Part shown: positions 1-14,700 of the stretch, in pieces
Position numbering within the stretch: the first letter of the stretch is position 1
How the letters are laid out: every line of letters starts with the position of its first letter
From: Cotesia glomerata
Taxonomy: Eukaryota; Arthropoda; Insecta; Hymenoptera; Braconidae
Direction: 5' to 3'
Assembly: GCF_020080835.1 (NCBI RefSeq)
Contig: NC_058160.1
Span: 25,097,152-25,161,151, forward strand
DNA: 64,000 bases
Notes under the pieces: generated by a model
What the model was told of the DNA's origin: nothing
Seen by the model: only the letters and a program-made list of their open reading frames with translations
Database searches by the model: none
Translations under genes and position numbers: made by a program

Positions 1-1529
1 ACTATAAAGCATCTGTAATCAAAAGTAGCAAGCGTGAGTAGAAGACTTTATTTAAAATAAAAACTATCTATAATAAATCTATGTTACTTCGAAAATTGTA
101 CAAGCAATAAACAAACCATTTTTTATTCACCAAAAAATAACTCTAAGTCTTTGAAAAAAAATTAATTTATTGCTAATTTCAAATTTATTAAAATAATCTC
201 ATTCTTTTCTTATTCAACAATGCACATTGAAAACAATTAAATTTCTTTGAAAAGACATTCAATTTAACTTATAAATTTCATATCAAGAACACGTAAATAC
301 CTTGTCAACTTTGCTGTGCAGTTTTAACAGGACGGCTTCACATTTTTGCAGAGTTTCTAGCTTCAATCTGTTTAAAAATACCATAATATTTGTATTGTAC
401 CTAATTCTAACAGAATATTATAATAACAATAGAAAAAAAAAACAAAAAAAAAAAAAAGAGAGAACATTTAAAATGATAAAGAATTCAATTAACTACAAAT
501 ATCAGAAAAGTAAAACGTATGCATGTATCAGAAATCACAAAGCACTCAATGTAAATGTGCAAGGTAAAAATACTTTGAGAACAGCTTTTTATAGATGATA
601 TATCTCGTAGTAAACAAACTCGATTTCATGGGGTGTAATAAATTTTATGTTCATAAAGATGATAATATTCGAATGTCCGAAATTTAATTTTAGAATAATT
701 CAAGTTTGATTAAAATCACAGAAATATATACGATATAACTTTTAGAATATTCAGTATGATTAAAATAAAATAGATAAAAATAAAATAGATATGAGCTTTA
801 AATAAAGAAAAAAAATAATCTTACTAAGAATTACGATTAGCAAAATTTAATAAGCGTGCACTTAATTACATACTGTAAAAAAAAATGTGTATGCAAAATT
901 ATATCTTCTAAAACTGAAATAGAAAATTGATGATATTGAACGATTCTGTAATACTAAGTATGAAAAATACATATTTCAGAAGATTTCTAATAATTAAATT
1001 GGTACCTATCAATGGTGAAAAGTGGCAAATTTAGAAAGTTATTTGAAAATTTTGAATTAAATTTCAAATAATCAATATAGTTAGAGTTGTATGGAACTAA
1101 ATTTTCACCTCCAATACTCATGAATTTATTAAAAAAAATTTCGGATATCCTAATATCGTCAGCTCTATTCAAATAATTCCGACGGACATATCATTTGCGC
1201 ACTCACCGAGTTTTCGTCATTTCGATATCTGCATACGTTTGTAATTATAATTTATAATTTTCGAGGGTAAATGAATTAATTTAAAACTTTAATAATAAAT
1301 TAGTACTTTAATACGTTAATGATTGTGCAATCAAAATTTTGACATACTTTCTTTTCTTGCTTGTTAAAATTCCATGAAGCTGTTGCATTTTCTGCAACTG
1401 TAACACCCGGGAGGAATCTGTTACTTTCTGCAGTCTTTCGATCATGGCTTCCAAAAAAGGAATATATTTTTGCATTTCTGCAAACTTTTTGTCGTATTCG
1501 TCCATCTTGGCTGCAGCTTTACTTTTCAC
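1..1529 (-). CDS. Partial unrecognised coiled-coil protein, runs off left edge
   Basis: I do not recognise this gene. Three minus-strand segments look like exons and are phase-compatible. Exon A is 1348-1529 (acceptor CAG before GTGAAAAG, donor GTATGT) and encodes a charged helical segment containing KMDEYDKKFAEMQKYIPF and a following leucine/glutamine-rich stretch that looks like a coiled coil. Exon A leaves phase 2. Exon B is 1006-1164 (acceptor ...GAATAG, donor GTACCA); in the same phase it reads K-ADDIRISEIFFNKF and on through a hydrophobic/Asn-rich segment. A further acceptor (TTACAG) at 13-15 would open a next exon covering 1-12. No start codon was found. The reading frame stays open about 50 nt upstream of exon A, so its 5' boundary may lie near 1577. 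Exon A is the most convincing part. Exon B and the left-edge exon rest on splice signals and phase only. Confidence 0.4.
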
Positions 1530-4500
1530 CTGTATCCAGAATTCATTTGTTTGTAAAATTTTGGAATTGTATTGTCTTGATTAATATTATTGAATTTTAA
1601 TCTTCATGGAGTTAACTCCATGATTAAATGCTTCTTTCTTGCATTGCTTAGCATCACTTCATACATTCATATTTTATGATATTCCTTCTATTTCTAGCGT
1701 TTTTGTGATTTTACTTCTTCAATCATTATCATTATCATTACCAACAAAAATTACGATTCAAACTATAATTATCTCTAAGCTTAAAGAAAATTGAATATTA
1801 ACTTCAGTAGCCGCTAGAATACTACTTGCAATATCTTCAGTCTAAGACATCAAAAATGAAAACTGAACAAAGCTCAGCATTTCTGGATATTTAAAGACTA
1901 AGTCTTTAAATTTACACATTATCTAATCCATCAAAGAATTTCTTTGGTGTTATCATTTATTCCACGTATTCCATTAAAGAACGTACTGTTTATTCATTGA
2001 AATGTAAGAATACACGCGATTTTCGTTTAAACTGTATAAATTTCAATTATATATCCAAATTAAAGTACTCAATTACTGATTCAAGTTCATTGAATTGTTC
2101 GGCAATTGATCTGACAAGGCAATAAATTATATCCAAATAGTACAGAAAAAGAGAAAGTTGAATCCACTCAAACTCATGTTTTTTTCAACCTTTTTTAAAT
2201 CTCTCAATAACTTATTGATTTACATCCACCATTTTACTTAACATGCTAACGCAAAATGGCCGCCTAAAGTTATCCAGTAGTTTATTTCCAAGAAAATTCC
2301 AGTAAAGTAGGCATTTAAAAAATAGAAACAAAATAAAAAACGAATTTAAATAATTTTAAGTTGATAACTTAATTAAAATTTAAATATAAAATATATTAAA
2401 TCATTATGAAATAAACTTTTCAATAAAATTCAACGTGTAAATTGCGATTATGAAACAGGATTTATTTACATACTCACACTTTAAATAAAATATTCACGCT
2501 TAAAAGCAACTCATAGAGTTGAATAACGAAAATAAAAATGAAGCGTGCCTCAACGCGTCCCGTAAACTTTTCATGTCTGTAATAGATCACGTTTTAATTC
2601 ACATTCATTTGCTCAGTATTCCGTATATATATATACATATATATATATATTCGTTAAAACTAACTTATACTAAAAATACTAATTTCTCTTAAAATTAACG
2701 TACAAATTGATTAAATACTAGCACGTTTTTTGTAATCTTATATCAAGTATTTACAATTTCATTATTCACAGGAGTTTTACTAAAGTATAAAGATCGACTT
2801 GGTCACACTCGTACAAAAAACATGGTGGAACTTCCAGTATAGCCTTGGGAGCAGATGGCTACTGCAGTGAATTGTGAACTACGTATGACGCACGATAGAT
2901 TCCGCCACCACATTTACCCTAGTACCTCATTCCTTTCACTCAATATAGCTAGACATCGCTGATTCTGATTCTCTGATACTAACTTATACCTAAAATTCAT
3001 CTATATATAACTATAATATATATCAACTTACCCTAAAATTAATTAAAACTAAATTTAACCTTTACAACACAACTTAATATTTTCTTTTTCGTAGATATAA
3101 TTTTTTTACAGTTTATAAAAATTCTAATTTAAATAAAAAAAACTATAGATTCTCAAGCCATTTTATATAGTCTGACCAAGAGACACGTCAGTACTAAACT
3201 GGTGAACTGGTCTGGCTAAATTTTGCCAGTCATTACGTTTTCATTTGTTTTATGATGCAATATCCTGCCAACACCCATTTCCGGAACTTAACAACGCCCC
3301 TAGCGTTCATTTAATGAACTAAATATTTTTATTAAACAATTTACGCTTACTTTGTGAAATTTTCCTATCAAAAATGAAATTATTTTTTTGCATTTCAAGT
3401 AAATTGCAAACCCATGCTGTATACCTTAGTCAAGCTTAAATGTATGTTTAAAGACAGAGAATATTTTTTGGGCTAATTCGATCACTATTAGTCTTAATAA
3501 CTGACGAGAAACTCGGAATACTCTAGAATCGAATGATACACAGCGCCATTTTCGAAATGAAGGATTATTCCATCTTATGCAACAAATAAGTCATCGGATA
3601 AAATTCTGCACTGGCAATATTTATTTATCCATATGCCTACGAATCATCTAATATGATAATTTAATAATTATTATACTCGTAGTAAAATTTCTATGGTTCG
3701 TTGAAAAATTTAACACTATATTTTTTAATTTAAAGGTTTGTAAAGTTTGTAATAAAATAATGCACACAGAAACAAAAGCCACAACTAAAGTTAGCGTTGT
3801 AAAAGCAAAAAAACAAACCATGCGAATATTTTTTTCAGCATATAATTTCCCGTACGACCTTAATTGATCTGTAAGACAACAGATAACTACTATAATTGAT
3901 TAGCACACAAGAAAGAAGTCTAAACATCTCTAATCAAGCGATATAATTCTTTACTCCGGAAAAACATAATTTCAAAATGAAATCTTGAGATCATTAAATG
4001 ACGGAGATTTTTTAGGTATGAATAATTTATTTTAAATGCTAACAATACCTCTCTTGATTATAATAAAAGGGTGTCGTTAAATATCTAATTATTTCAGTTT
4101 ACAGGAAAAATAATGCTTAAGACGATTTTGAGCACCATTTCATCTTGCTTTCTCAAAGTATTTTCTACCGACTATTCGGAATCGAGTGCTCACAATACAA
4201 TGGTTTTATATAGTTTTATTCTTACCAATTATATTATCGAGTTTATTCGTCAGTAAAACTTATTCTTGATATCAAAGTCTAAAATCAAGGCTTAATAAAT
4301 CTTCAACAGATGACAAAGCTGAGTCTTAATTAAATAGATACTTAACATATCACTAAATCTATTATTAATGAATGTTGATAAACCACTATTTTTAAAAACT
4401 CGGTAACACGCACTAAGGTCTTTTTTGTTGAGTGCTCTTATAAAAAATGGACATTATTCATTGTTACAGCGCTCTCTCTATGAAATCTTAAACCATCCAT

Positions 4501-7500
4501 ACATATATCCTAAACTCAATAGGTATTCTGTAGATGAGTAGATCTCTTTTGTTCCTGATAATCTATAGCAACAGTACATGGCTGAGCAAATAAATAAAAA
4601 CTGGCGAGTAATGAATCACGATCTAAAGATAACAAAAATAGTCTTTAAATCTTTATTTGTTCTATCTTTTTTTCGTTGGGAAAGGTCAGTATAAGTCACG
4701 GAAATCTATGCAGTATTTTGTTAAAAACCCTTAAAACACATCACGCACAGCTATCATAATTATATTAAGCTCTTATAAATACGAATGGCAATATTAATGC
4801 CCATGCCACAATATTTAATAAAGTTATTGAGTAAGTCATGAATTTTCAGTATATATTATAAATATCAAACACTTATAAATTGTGAAAAAAAGGGTAAATA
4901 TAAAATTGTCTTATTTATCACATTTATTAATTTTGACAGATTTAATGTAATCCTAGAGGTGAAGTGCGATTACAATAGAAATGAATAAAACCTAATCGAT
5001 ATGAAAAATGAACCCCGAGTACTGTCACCCAATACCCTTTTAAAGTGGTATAGTAGCTCCGTAAGTATATGTATCCGCGCAAATAGTCAAATATCAAACG
5101 AACTCATTCTAATGGCTTAAACGCAACATTATAATTGTGCCAGAGAACGCAGACTCGAGAAACCCAATGGTCATAACAATATATTCACTCACAATAATGG
5201 CTGACATTATTCAGTAATAAGTCTGGTAAAACTAATTTATGTTGCGACGTTCCAATTAAAATTATCGGGTTTATTCGTACCCACTAACACTAAATCGACT
5301 TTTTTATTTGGCAATATTTTCGGTCCAACTCGAATAATACTTACCGCCTGTTCTAAATGTTATCTAGATTTATTTTATTGTTTCTATATTTACCGATTAA
5401 AAATTTATTTATAATACAACCTACTGATAGATGTACTCTAAATTTATTATTTATTTACTCGAGGTATTATAAAATATTATTCAACACGAATTGCATCTAT
5501 GTGATTGACTAATCTGATAGTAAAGTTCTATTCTAGCATAAAAATAGTAAACTCTTTTTCTTTCAATCAAATTCAATAAAATCACTGTAATGAAAAAGAT
5601 TGTCAACGTAATGACAACTTACTTTCTAATATTATTTTTTTCTATTAGTATTCAGATTTTACAAATGTCCCCAGTCCAGCAGTTTTAAATAACGAGACGT
5701 CGTTATTTAACAAGTATTTTAGAGAAAGGAAGGTATGGGATTTTTATTTATTTTTTTTTTTTTTTCATAATATTTTATTTTTAACTGGCTACAAAATATA
5801 ATGTCATGATGCAAAGTTGCTGCTGGTATTTTGTGCTAATATTTATCTTCTGAAATATTCACTGTTTAGAACATACATCTCAATTATTTAGATTAATAAT
5901 CACGAATTTATATTAACTATCACAAATAATATTTTTTATCGATTAAATTTAAGAATAGTAAATTTATTTATTTTTGTTTACGAGCACGATATCAGCGATG
6001 TATACTCTCTTGACTCGCCATTCTCACAATTGCTTATCTAATATGTCTAACGAATATACAAAAAAACAGAGATATATACCTAAATTCTCGAAAAGAGTTA
6101 GGTAGTGAACGCCCGACGCTGACATTACGTCTCCTAAGAATTGAGGATCTGCGTGGTAAACGAGTTGTCAGAAGAGCGTTTTCATGTATTTATGTTGAAC
6201 GGGAGTAGGCGTTACTCCTTTGTTGCTATGTCATTGACACAGTGGCGCCATCAGTGGGATATAGGAGAAATTAGAAATTTGTCTGACAGCGATCGATTTT
6301 AAAACTATCGAAATCACTTAACTTTTAATTTTCGAGTGCTTGAATGAAGTATCGATTAATTGATATCGAAACGTGCGTTAAAATGTAAAATCTAAAAATT
6401 AGATTTTTTTATTTGAAACTAATCCAGCAGCTTAATTCAATTAAAACTTAAAATATTTTTAAATAATTAAAAGAAATAAAACTGGATAGGTCTGAGGTTC
6501 AGCAAACAAATTTAACATAAAACTAAATTTAGAAATTTGAATAGCGCGCTACGCGCGCGCCTAAATTTTAACCAATAATGAATCGTGGCCCGTTTTTTGC
6601 GAGTTTCGACCTTTGACTAACTTCAAGACTTTCATCTATTTTATAATATAGGAAATTAAAAAAAAAATCAATAATTTTTTATGCCTTTTTAGTTTTAAAA
6701 CCTACAATTATAATCGCCTAACTTAATTTATTGTTATAATTTTCGAGTATTATCAAGTTTTCACATATTACGTTTAATAACTTTATTTACAAGTTATCGA
6801 GTCAATACATACATCGATAATTTAGCTTTTTTATTTCCAGATTGTATTAATAATGTTTTATCCATACAATAATGGGTAAAATTATGTACAAAAGTGTTTT
6901 TCTTTATAAATTTTTCTGTCTCTCTTTCTCTTCTTTATTGAAGACAAAAAAATAAATTAACGAATTTTCATAATAATTTTTTACCTCAAAAACAGTAGAC
7001 TCAATCATCTACTATATTCTTTTAATTGAATATGTATTTAAATAAAATAAATATCCATTTTTTAAATTTCTCGTAGTAATATTTATACACTATTTTAGAG
7101 ATAAAAAAAAATTATTAGCGAGAAGTTGAAAAATTTTTTAACTAATTAGCAAGAAAAAAAAATCAATATTTTCATTTAAATAAAGTAGATATACATAAAT
7201 ATCAATCCAAAAATTTTTTTTTTGAGTGGTAACCGTTATAAGTATCCATTAAATTATGAGATGTTTTAATTTTGTTTACATGTAAGTTCATCTTAAATTA
7301 ATTTCAAATTCTACTCGAGTAATGACTACACTCAATAATGTTGTCATTGGTGTTGTTACTGCCGAATAAGTAAACACTTGCAAAAAGTTTAAAATATCTT
7401 TTATAACTTATTGTTACATTGCTGGATAATAAAAATCTAGGACATGTTTTTTTTATGTGAAAGCCAATGTCATTTTGCTCGTGTTTCATTTTAATTAAGT

Positions 7501-8758
7501 ATTCCATCATTAATAATGAATTTTACAATATCATATTATTTTTTAATATCATTGAAACTTTTACATTAATGGACATAAAAATTATATATTATATTTATAT
7601 ATAACTTTTTTTTCAATTAACAAAATTTTCATAAAGTATTTAATTAACTGGTTGAAAATTTTTAAAATATAAATAATATCAGTTGACCGCGAAAAAATGC
7701 TTTACGTTTTTATTGATGATAAAATAATTATTTTTACAACTTGTAAACATAATGACGTAAAGAAAGAAATTTAATATCATAACTCTAAATGGTTTGGATA
7801 AAAAAGAAAAACAATAAATTAAATAAAAAAAAAAAAAAAAAAAAAAAAGGATTTACGCAGTTGACTAACATGGATGCAAACATCAATAATAATTGTATTC
7901 TGCGTCAAATTAATATATTAATAATCACTTTTCTTATTCATGAACTATTATTATTACAATACTTGTCGTCTTATTTTATTTTATTTCTTGTAGAATCAGT
8001 TTTTTAGTTTCATAAGCGCGATCGACGCGCATTTCTTGACACCAATTCATAATGTTCGTTAAATTCACGGTTTCTTGATTATTTTCGGTAACGACACTGT
8101 AATTATACTTCTATTAACTGTGTAGTAATTTTATTTATGCATGTAACTCGGTGAACGATTTTCTATCATTTTCACGGCACCGAGATTAATGGCGTTAATG
8201 TTAATTTATTCTCATTTTGGAGGATGGTATTTTCATTCTTACTGGTTTTCTGGCTTAATTTTGCCAATAATGTAAGATAGATCATTACTTAGACAAAACC
8301 TTTTGTAGCATAACAGTCTTTTCAATAATACAGTCTAAAACAATGATTTAATAAAATCTACACAGCGTGGTGAAACACTCATGGTATGTAATTAGTAACA
8401 TAAAATAACTATTATTATTTGTTCATTTTATTATTTTTTTTTTAAATCCCAACAACAAATCATATTTTGACTTTTTTGTTGGTTATTTTCACATTATTTT
8501 CTTAAATAGATGACAATGCTTCTTTTTTTTTTTTTTTTCTTAAAATGATAAAATATCATTTAATCGATAATCAAAGAGAGTGTATGACTTTCACTTATCA
8601 CCCAACATATTCCAATAGAATATAAAAAAAAGAGCTTTTCAATTTTAGTTGTCATACCACATTATTTTAAATTTAATTCTTCTATCTGCTACCGACTTCT
8701 AGTGCACTGTTGTTTTCAAAATTTTATTTATTCCATTGAATTAATTTAATTTAAAAAA
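1530..8758. other. Gene-free, AT-rich spacer of about 7 kb
   Basis: I see no supportable gene here. Open frames are short, AT-rich and without domain character. A few patches are richer in G and C: about 2520-2600, 2820-2940, 3180-3320 and 6100-6270. The last contains GTGGCGCCATC, a look often seen in insect promoters. At 2772 a good acceptor (pyrimidine run then TTCACAG) precedes a 22-codon frame ending in MVELPV and a stop at 2838-2840, which could be a terminal exon of a plus-strand gene with a long 3' UTR, but nothing upstream supports it. Poly-A/poly-T runs (for example 7827-7848 and 8524-8539) and a short TA repeat at 2626-2650 are present. Confidence 0.5.
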
Positions 8759-11700
8759 CTAATCATGTACGACAGCTGAAGCTTGTTGAAGTCGTTCTAA
8801 TTCTTCAAGTGATAAAACATTAGTTTGACCAAGCTCTGGTAATTTTCCAGCTCTTGCTTTAGCAAGAAGCTCGGGACTAAACCATCGAGCCAGTTGATTA
8901 GACGTAGGTGAAAGACTTCCTCCATTGCTTCCTGGTGATGTTTGTCTACCCATACTAATTGGTTGTTGAGGTCGCATTACTCGACCGTCTGATTTAGTAA
9001 AAAAAAAAAAAAATGATTTCATATGATGTAATATTTTTTACTATATAAGATGATAGTTTTTGAATAAGGAAAATATAAGTGATGGACCAAACCGATATTG
9101 TAAAGAATATACTCAACAGAAAAAAAAATAATTATTCAATCAATCACTCTATAAGTAAAATGAACAACTCATGCCAGTTTTTTATAACCATTGCAAACTA
9201 TTTGTTTTTGCAGGATTAAGGAATCTAGAGAGGAAGATCGTGATAGAAAGGATTAGTAATATTATGAAATATAAATAGAAATATATTAAAAAAATATTGT
9301 TCAATAACAATTACCTGTTCGATTGGTGTTATAATTTTGGTTTAAAATAAGCTGAACCTGAGAATTAACATTACGTTGCTGCTGCTGTGGTTGCTCATTA
9401 TCCATACTGGTAACTTGTGCCACTTTTCGTGCAAATTCTGCCGTCATATCTGGTCTTCTGCTCATAGCCGGATTTGGTGTCATATTATATGGAGGAAAAT
9501 TTTGATGTGACAGCGATGAAGACATTGTATGTTTTGAGCGTGCAGTGTTTCCAAAAACACTCGGCGTTATTCGTTGCGATGATGGAGGTTGTTGTTGTTG
9601 CGGCAGTTGTTGCTGCGGCTGTGATTGTTGTGGATAATTAACTGGATTACCATACTGAAATTGATTAGCAGCACCACCTTTCACAATTGGTCGTCCTAAA
9701 TTAAATAATTTAACAATTAATATTTATGAACTTTATTTAGATTTAAAAATCATTTGAATTATTAATTTTTTTTTTTCTTTTACGTACCAGGATGTTTATT
9801 GACAAGTTGATTTGTCCAAGGTACTTGTGGATTTGGTTGAGTCCTCATTGTATTTTGCTGCCGTGAGAAGACTCCCTGAGCTTGAGCAATTATTTGTACT
9901 GCTGATTGCATTTGCTGTATTTGATTTACTTGACTTTGAGATACCATTTTTGAATTGTCAACAGTTCCTATATCATGAAAAAAATTCTTACTTAGTTCCA
10001 TTAACTACAAATATAATTATAACTTCATCTTCTTATTGTTAACTGAAGTAGTAATAATTTAGCATTCTTATTTTTACATTTTTTGCCTTAAAAATTAAAT
10101 TTAGAATATTACTATAAAAAAGCGGAAGCCATGCATAGTGAAAGACGGAAGTGTAGAAAAGATATGAAAGAAAAACATAATCAGAGTATTAATAGTGTTC
10201 TTTTTTTATTAGTATAAAAAAAGGTTAACATGTGTGTTATCAATTGTGCGTGTGAACAATGTATATGTGGAGTTTATTGTTTCATACGCATAAGTAATAT
10301 TAATAGATTTTTGTTTATAGAATGATATAATGATTCATTCTTATAAATAAGAGTAGCAGGTATGCGATAGTGATTAGCTACGAAAGGAGTAAAGCAGTAG
10401 TAAAATAAAAAAAAAAACAAAAAAAAAGAATGAAGGAGTAAACGCACAACAGTAATCATGCTTACTTCGTAAGAGTTATAATAAATTATAGAAAATATCA
10501 AGAAAAAAAAATAAACAATGTTTCTTCTCCATTCAAACGATTAAACGCTTAAAACAAAAAAATATGAGCATAGCAACTATGCAAAAATTAAGGTCTCTAC
10601 TTATTTCATTTTGTAAAAATATTAATCAACGATATATTCATAATTTTATCGATTCAAATAAGACGCTAAAAAATTAAGCCTTTTAAATCAGTAGAGATTT
10701 TTTATCATAAAAAATAAGTAGAATTATACTTGTACATAGCTATTGAAACCACGCTTTTAACTAACATAACTATTTTATAGCCAAAATTGTTTTTTTTGAT
10801 TTGACATTTTTCATAATAACTGTAACATTTTCATCGAATTAATTAGTACTAATTATATCAGTATCAGAATCTACGCCAGCGGGTACGGCCAAATTTTCTT
10901 CAATAATAGTAAAGAGATTGTTAATATCTGTATTGTAATCATCATCAGAATTACTCTTCAATTCGAAAACTAATTTTTCGGATAAAGCGGATTTTTCAAC
11001 TAACGAATTCTCCGTACATCTATTTTTTTTTTCGTCTAAATCATTTTCCGATTCAATTATCATTGAATTATTATTAATTTTATCATTATCATCAATTTTC
11101 CCGAAATTTTGTGAATTTGTAAAATTATCAATAGACTCAATTACCTTCGCGCAAATTTCATTATTTTCTATCAACGAATTATTCTTAATATTATCGTCGC
11201 TTTTTTCCTCATTTAAACAATTATTGGACATAACAATTATATTATTATCGTTGTTAACTTCAATATTTTTCTCGCGATTTTCTGGACATTCAAAAGAATT
11301 TACATCCTTAGCAGAAATAATTTCGCCTACTTCAATCAACAAATTTTTAGTGCCATCATTTTCTTTTTCTTTACTAAATTCATTCTTTGATTCTAAAATT
11401 TCGACATTATTTTTTTTATCGCAATCATCTTTTTCCTCATTATTTTCCGAATTTGAATTTGAAATTATATTATTTTCCGATAGATTGTCAACATTACAAG
11501 TTATCGAATTTTTACGCGTTATACAATTACTATTGTTAATTTTTTTTTTATTTTCTCTTCGAGCTACTTTAAATGAATCATGTTCAACATTATTATCCGC
11601 ACCATCTGGTTCCTTTTCAGCTGTCATTTTTCGTAATACAGAAGTTGGTGTAAAAGCAAGTGGTGTTGGACTCATTATTTGCTTTGATGGTGAGTTAATC

Positions 11701-14700
11701 GGACTCGCAATACGTTGCTGCTGTTGTTGTTGCTGATGTTCCTGCCGTTTACGATAACTTTCACGTTGTTCCTCCAATTTATTTTTGATCAATGCATTCT
11801 GCATCATGGATTGCGGATGCATTATAAGATCACGGGGCGAAGGTGCTCTGTGTGGAATCACTGTTAAAACGACAAATCATTACGGTAACTAATCAAATTC
11901 ATTTTGACAAAAATCACATTGCTATAAAAAAATTTTAAATATTATCTATTATACAGAAATTACATTCAAAAATCATTATTTTACCTGAATGTTGCATTGA
12001 TAATGGATTAGAGTTAGATACTAAATTAGACGTTATTATCGAGGGTTGACATAACGCTGCATTCCCGGATAAAATTTTTCATTTAAATTAATCAATATTT
12101 CAATTACTCAATTAAAAATATTGAAGGTGTAAAAACAAAAAAAGTGTAATTGCCAATAAAAAGACAAAAAAAAACTTTGCGAATAATTAAAAATATTTAT
12201 CATTAAAGAAATTTTTATCTCACAGCATAACTTATTTTTGCTGACTGGAAGAAAAAGTAATAAATCTTACCGTTGTTCATCGGAGAAGGAACTCTCTGTT
12301 GTTGGTGTTGGTGTTGTTGCTGTTGTTGTTGTTGCTGATACAACAACTGTTGAATCATTGGATCATGCGAAACACCTGAACCTGGATGAGGACTGACGGT
12401 ACGCGAAGCAGTGTTACCAAACATTCTCAAAATGTTCATCAAAAGCTCACGATGACGATGTTGCATAGCTGGATTCTGAAAATAGATTAAGAGTACATTA
12501 TTAAATTAAGTTAAAAATGAATAAACCTCAACTTTATCAACAATAATGTTTATTTACAAATAAAACTAACCTGAAGCTGTTGAACTAGATGTTGTCGAGT
12601 AATTTCACCTTGTTGAAGGCCCTGAATAATAGCTTGGGCTTCAGGGCGTTGTAAAAGTTCACGAATGGACGGTATATTGTTGCCTAACATCTGCATTTCT
12701 TGAGGAACTGGGCTTACTCCAACCATTCTTTGAGTACCCATCATCATTGACAGCATATCAGTTGATTGTTGTTGACGTTTATGCTGTTGCTGTTGTTGTT
12801 GTTGTGGATGATGGTGATGGTGATGCTGTTGTTGTTGCTGTTGTTGCTGCTGCTGCTGTTGCTATTGAAAATAATAGATATATAACATAGATTAAATAAT
12901 CCAATAAAAACAAAATAACTAAAATTAAATACTTAATATTTAACGAACCTGTTGTATTCTCAGTACTTTAAGCAAATTTTCATGTTGCATCTGAGCTTGA
13001 TGAGCATGCTGAGTAGGACCGAGCGGACCAACATGACCGAATGAATTAGGATGAGGTTGCTCAGGAACAATTGGCTGATGAGGCGGAATATGAATTGGTG
13101 GCTGAGGTTGTTGATTTTTCAACAATTGCATCAGAGTAATGGGTTGACCTTTTGATGGGTTAAGTCCATTTGCAGCAGGTACAGCTTGACCACCAGAAAC
13201 TTGAGCAAGGAGTTTTTTAAATGCAGAAAGGTCTTCCTCTGTTTTATTAACTTTTTGTTGTTCAACATGTTGTACTTGAGGTGGTACACCTCCTCTCAAA
13301 CTGGCTTCTAATTCTTCCAAACTATGCATCCCTTTACTTCCAACTTCTACAATAAAATAAAATTATTATTTGCAGTTACTTATAACACAACAAATGCTTG
13401 CAATATTAATAAAACTAAATAAAAACTATTCTTACCTATATCTTTAACAGAAGGAGTTTTTAACATTTGTACCATATTAATGGCAGTGTCACCTTGTCCA
13501 TTTTGATTAGATTTGTTGCCACGTTGTAACATCTCCAGGAGTTTAACTTCACTAGCTGAAGGCGCGTTGTTGATGTTAGTTGAATTGGCCGGTGAAATAG
13601 GTGCAAAATAGGTGTTTGACTCATTAACGATTGGTACTTGAATGTTAGGTTCAGTGATGTCACTGAGTAAATTATTAAGCAGTTCATCTTGAATGGATGG
13701 TCTACGACTGTCGTTCTGTTGAAGAGGACTTTCTCTTTTAAACCACTGACTAAAACGTGATCCACTCCCGCTGTTGGCACCAACACCGTTTGTCAACAAT
13801 CCAGAAACTCCAGGAAGATTGTCTGACTTGAGAAAATCTTCGAGATTAAAATTTAAGTTCTCTGCTTCACGTTTATTAGCTGATTCAGATTGTTCTGTTT
13901 TTTCACGATTAACATTTTGAGTGTTTTTATTATCGTTGCTTTCAGATTGCTTTTTTTCAGTAGCCGTTTCATTTTCTGGTTTTTCTAGGATAGGTGAATG
14001 CGGTGCAGGTACAGGATTAGTCGGTTGATCGATGGAAGTGGGTGTACTACGTCCTTTCGGGCCAGCCGAATTTTCACTTGGTTTATCATCTTTTTCATTA
14101 ACTGATTTTTTGCCTCGTTTCTTTTGTGCCGGTGAAATTTTCTTCGACTTGACAGTTTTTTCCTCAGGAAGATCATCAAATCCACGAAGCTCAATAGTAT
14201 CATGTTGGGAAATAGGACCAGAACTAAACCATTCAGGCTCTTCGGGTTCTCGTGAATCGTGACTATGAATTTTTCTGCGATCTGATCCATACTTTCGATC
14301 TCTACCACCTCGATCTTTGTCGCGATCCATTACATGTCCTCGATCATTTCTTGAGTCTGAACCACGATCACGATCACGATTGTCTCGATCACCAAAGTCT
14401 CGACCAAATGATCTTCTTTCATAGCGTTCGTTACGATCATCTCTGTCACGAACGCTATCTCGATCGCGTAAATTTTCCCGTTCTCTGCCTGAGTCTCGAT
14501 CACGCGCTGAATTACCGCCACTACGGAACCCGTAGTCTGGACGATCAGGCTCCATCTTTTCATTTTCTGGTCTAAAGTCCCACATGTCTCGTGTCAACAA
14601 TCGACCGCTACCAATACGCCGAACTGGCTCGCGATGAACGACTTCTGGTTTTCCAATAGGACTCTCTGGACGACGAGAAGTTGGTTGAGTTACGTTGACA

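Noticed and set aside
302..598. 98-codon plus-strand frame rich in Lys, Asn and Tyr
   Set aside because: It does not start at ATG, runs through a poly-A tract and has no domain character.
11224..11736. 170-codon plus-strand frame rich in Leu, Phe and Ser
   Set aside because: It is the antisense shadow of the acidic, Asn-rich 4E-T extension.
13985..14575. Several frames on both strands within the large 4E-T exon
   Set aside because: They are shadows caused by the Arg/Asp codon repeat; the 4E-T frame matches the family and they match nothing.
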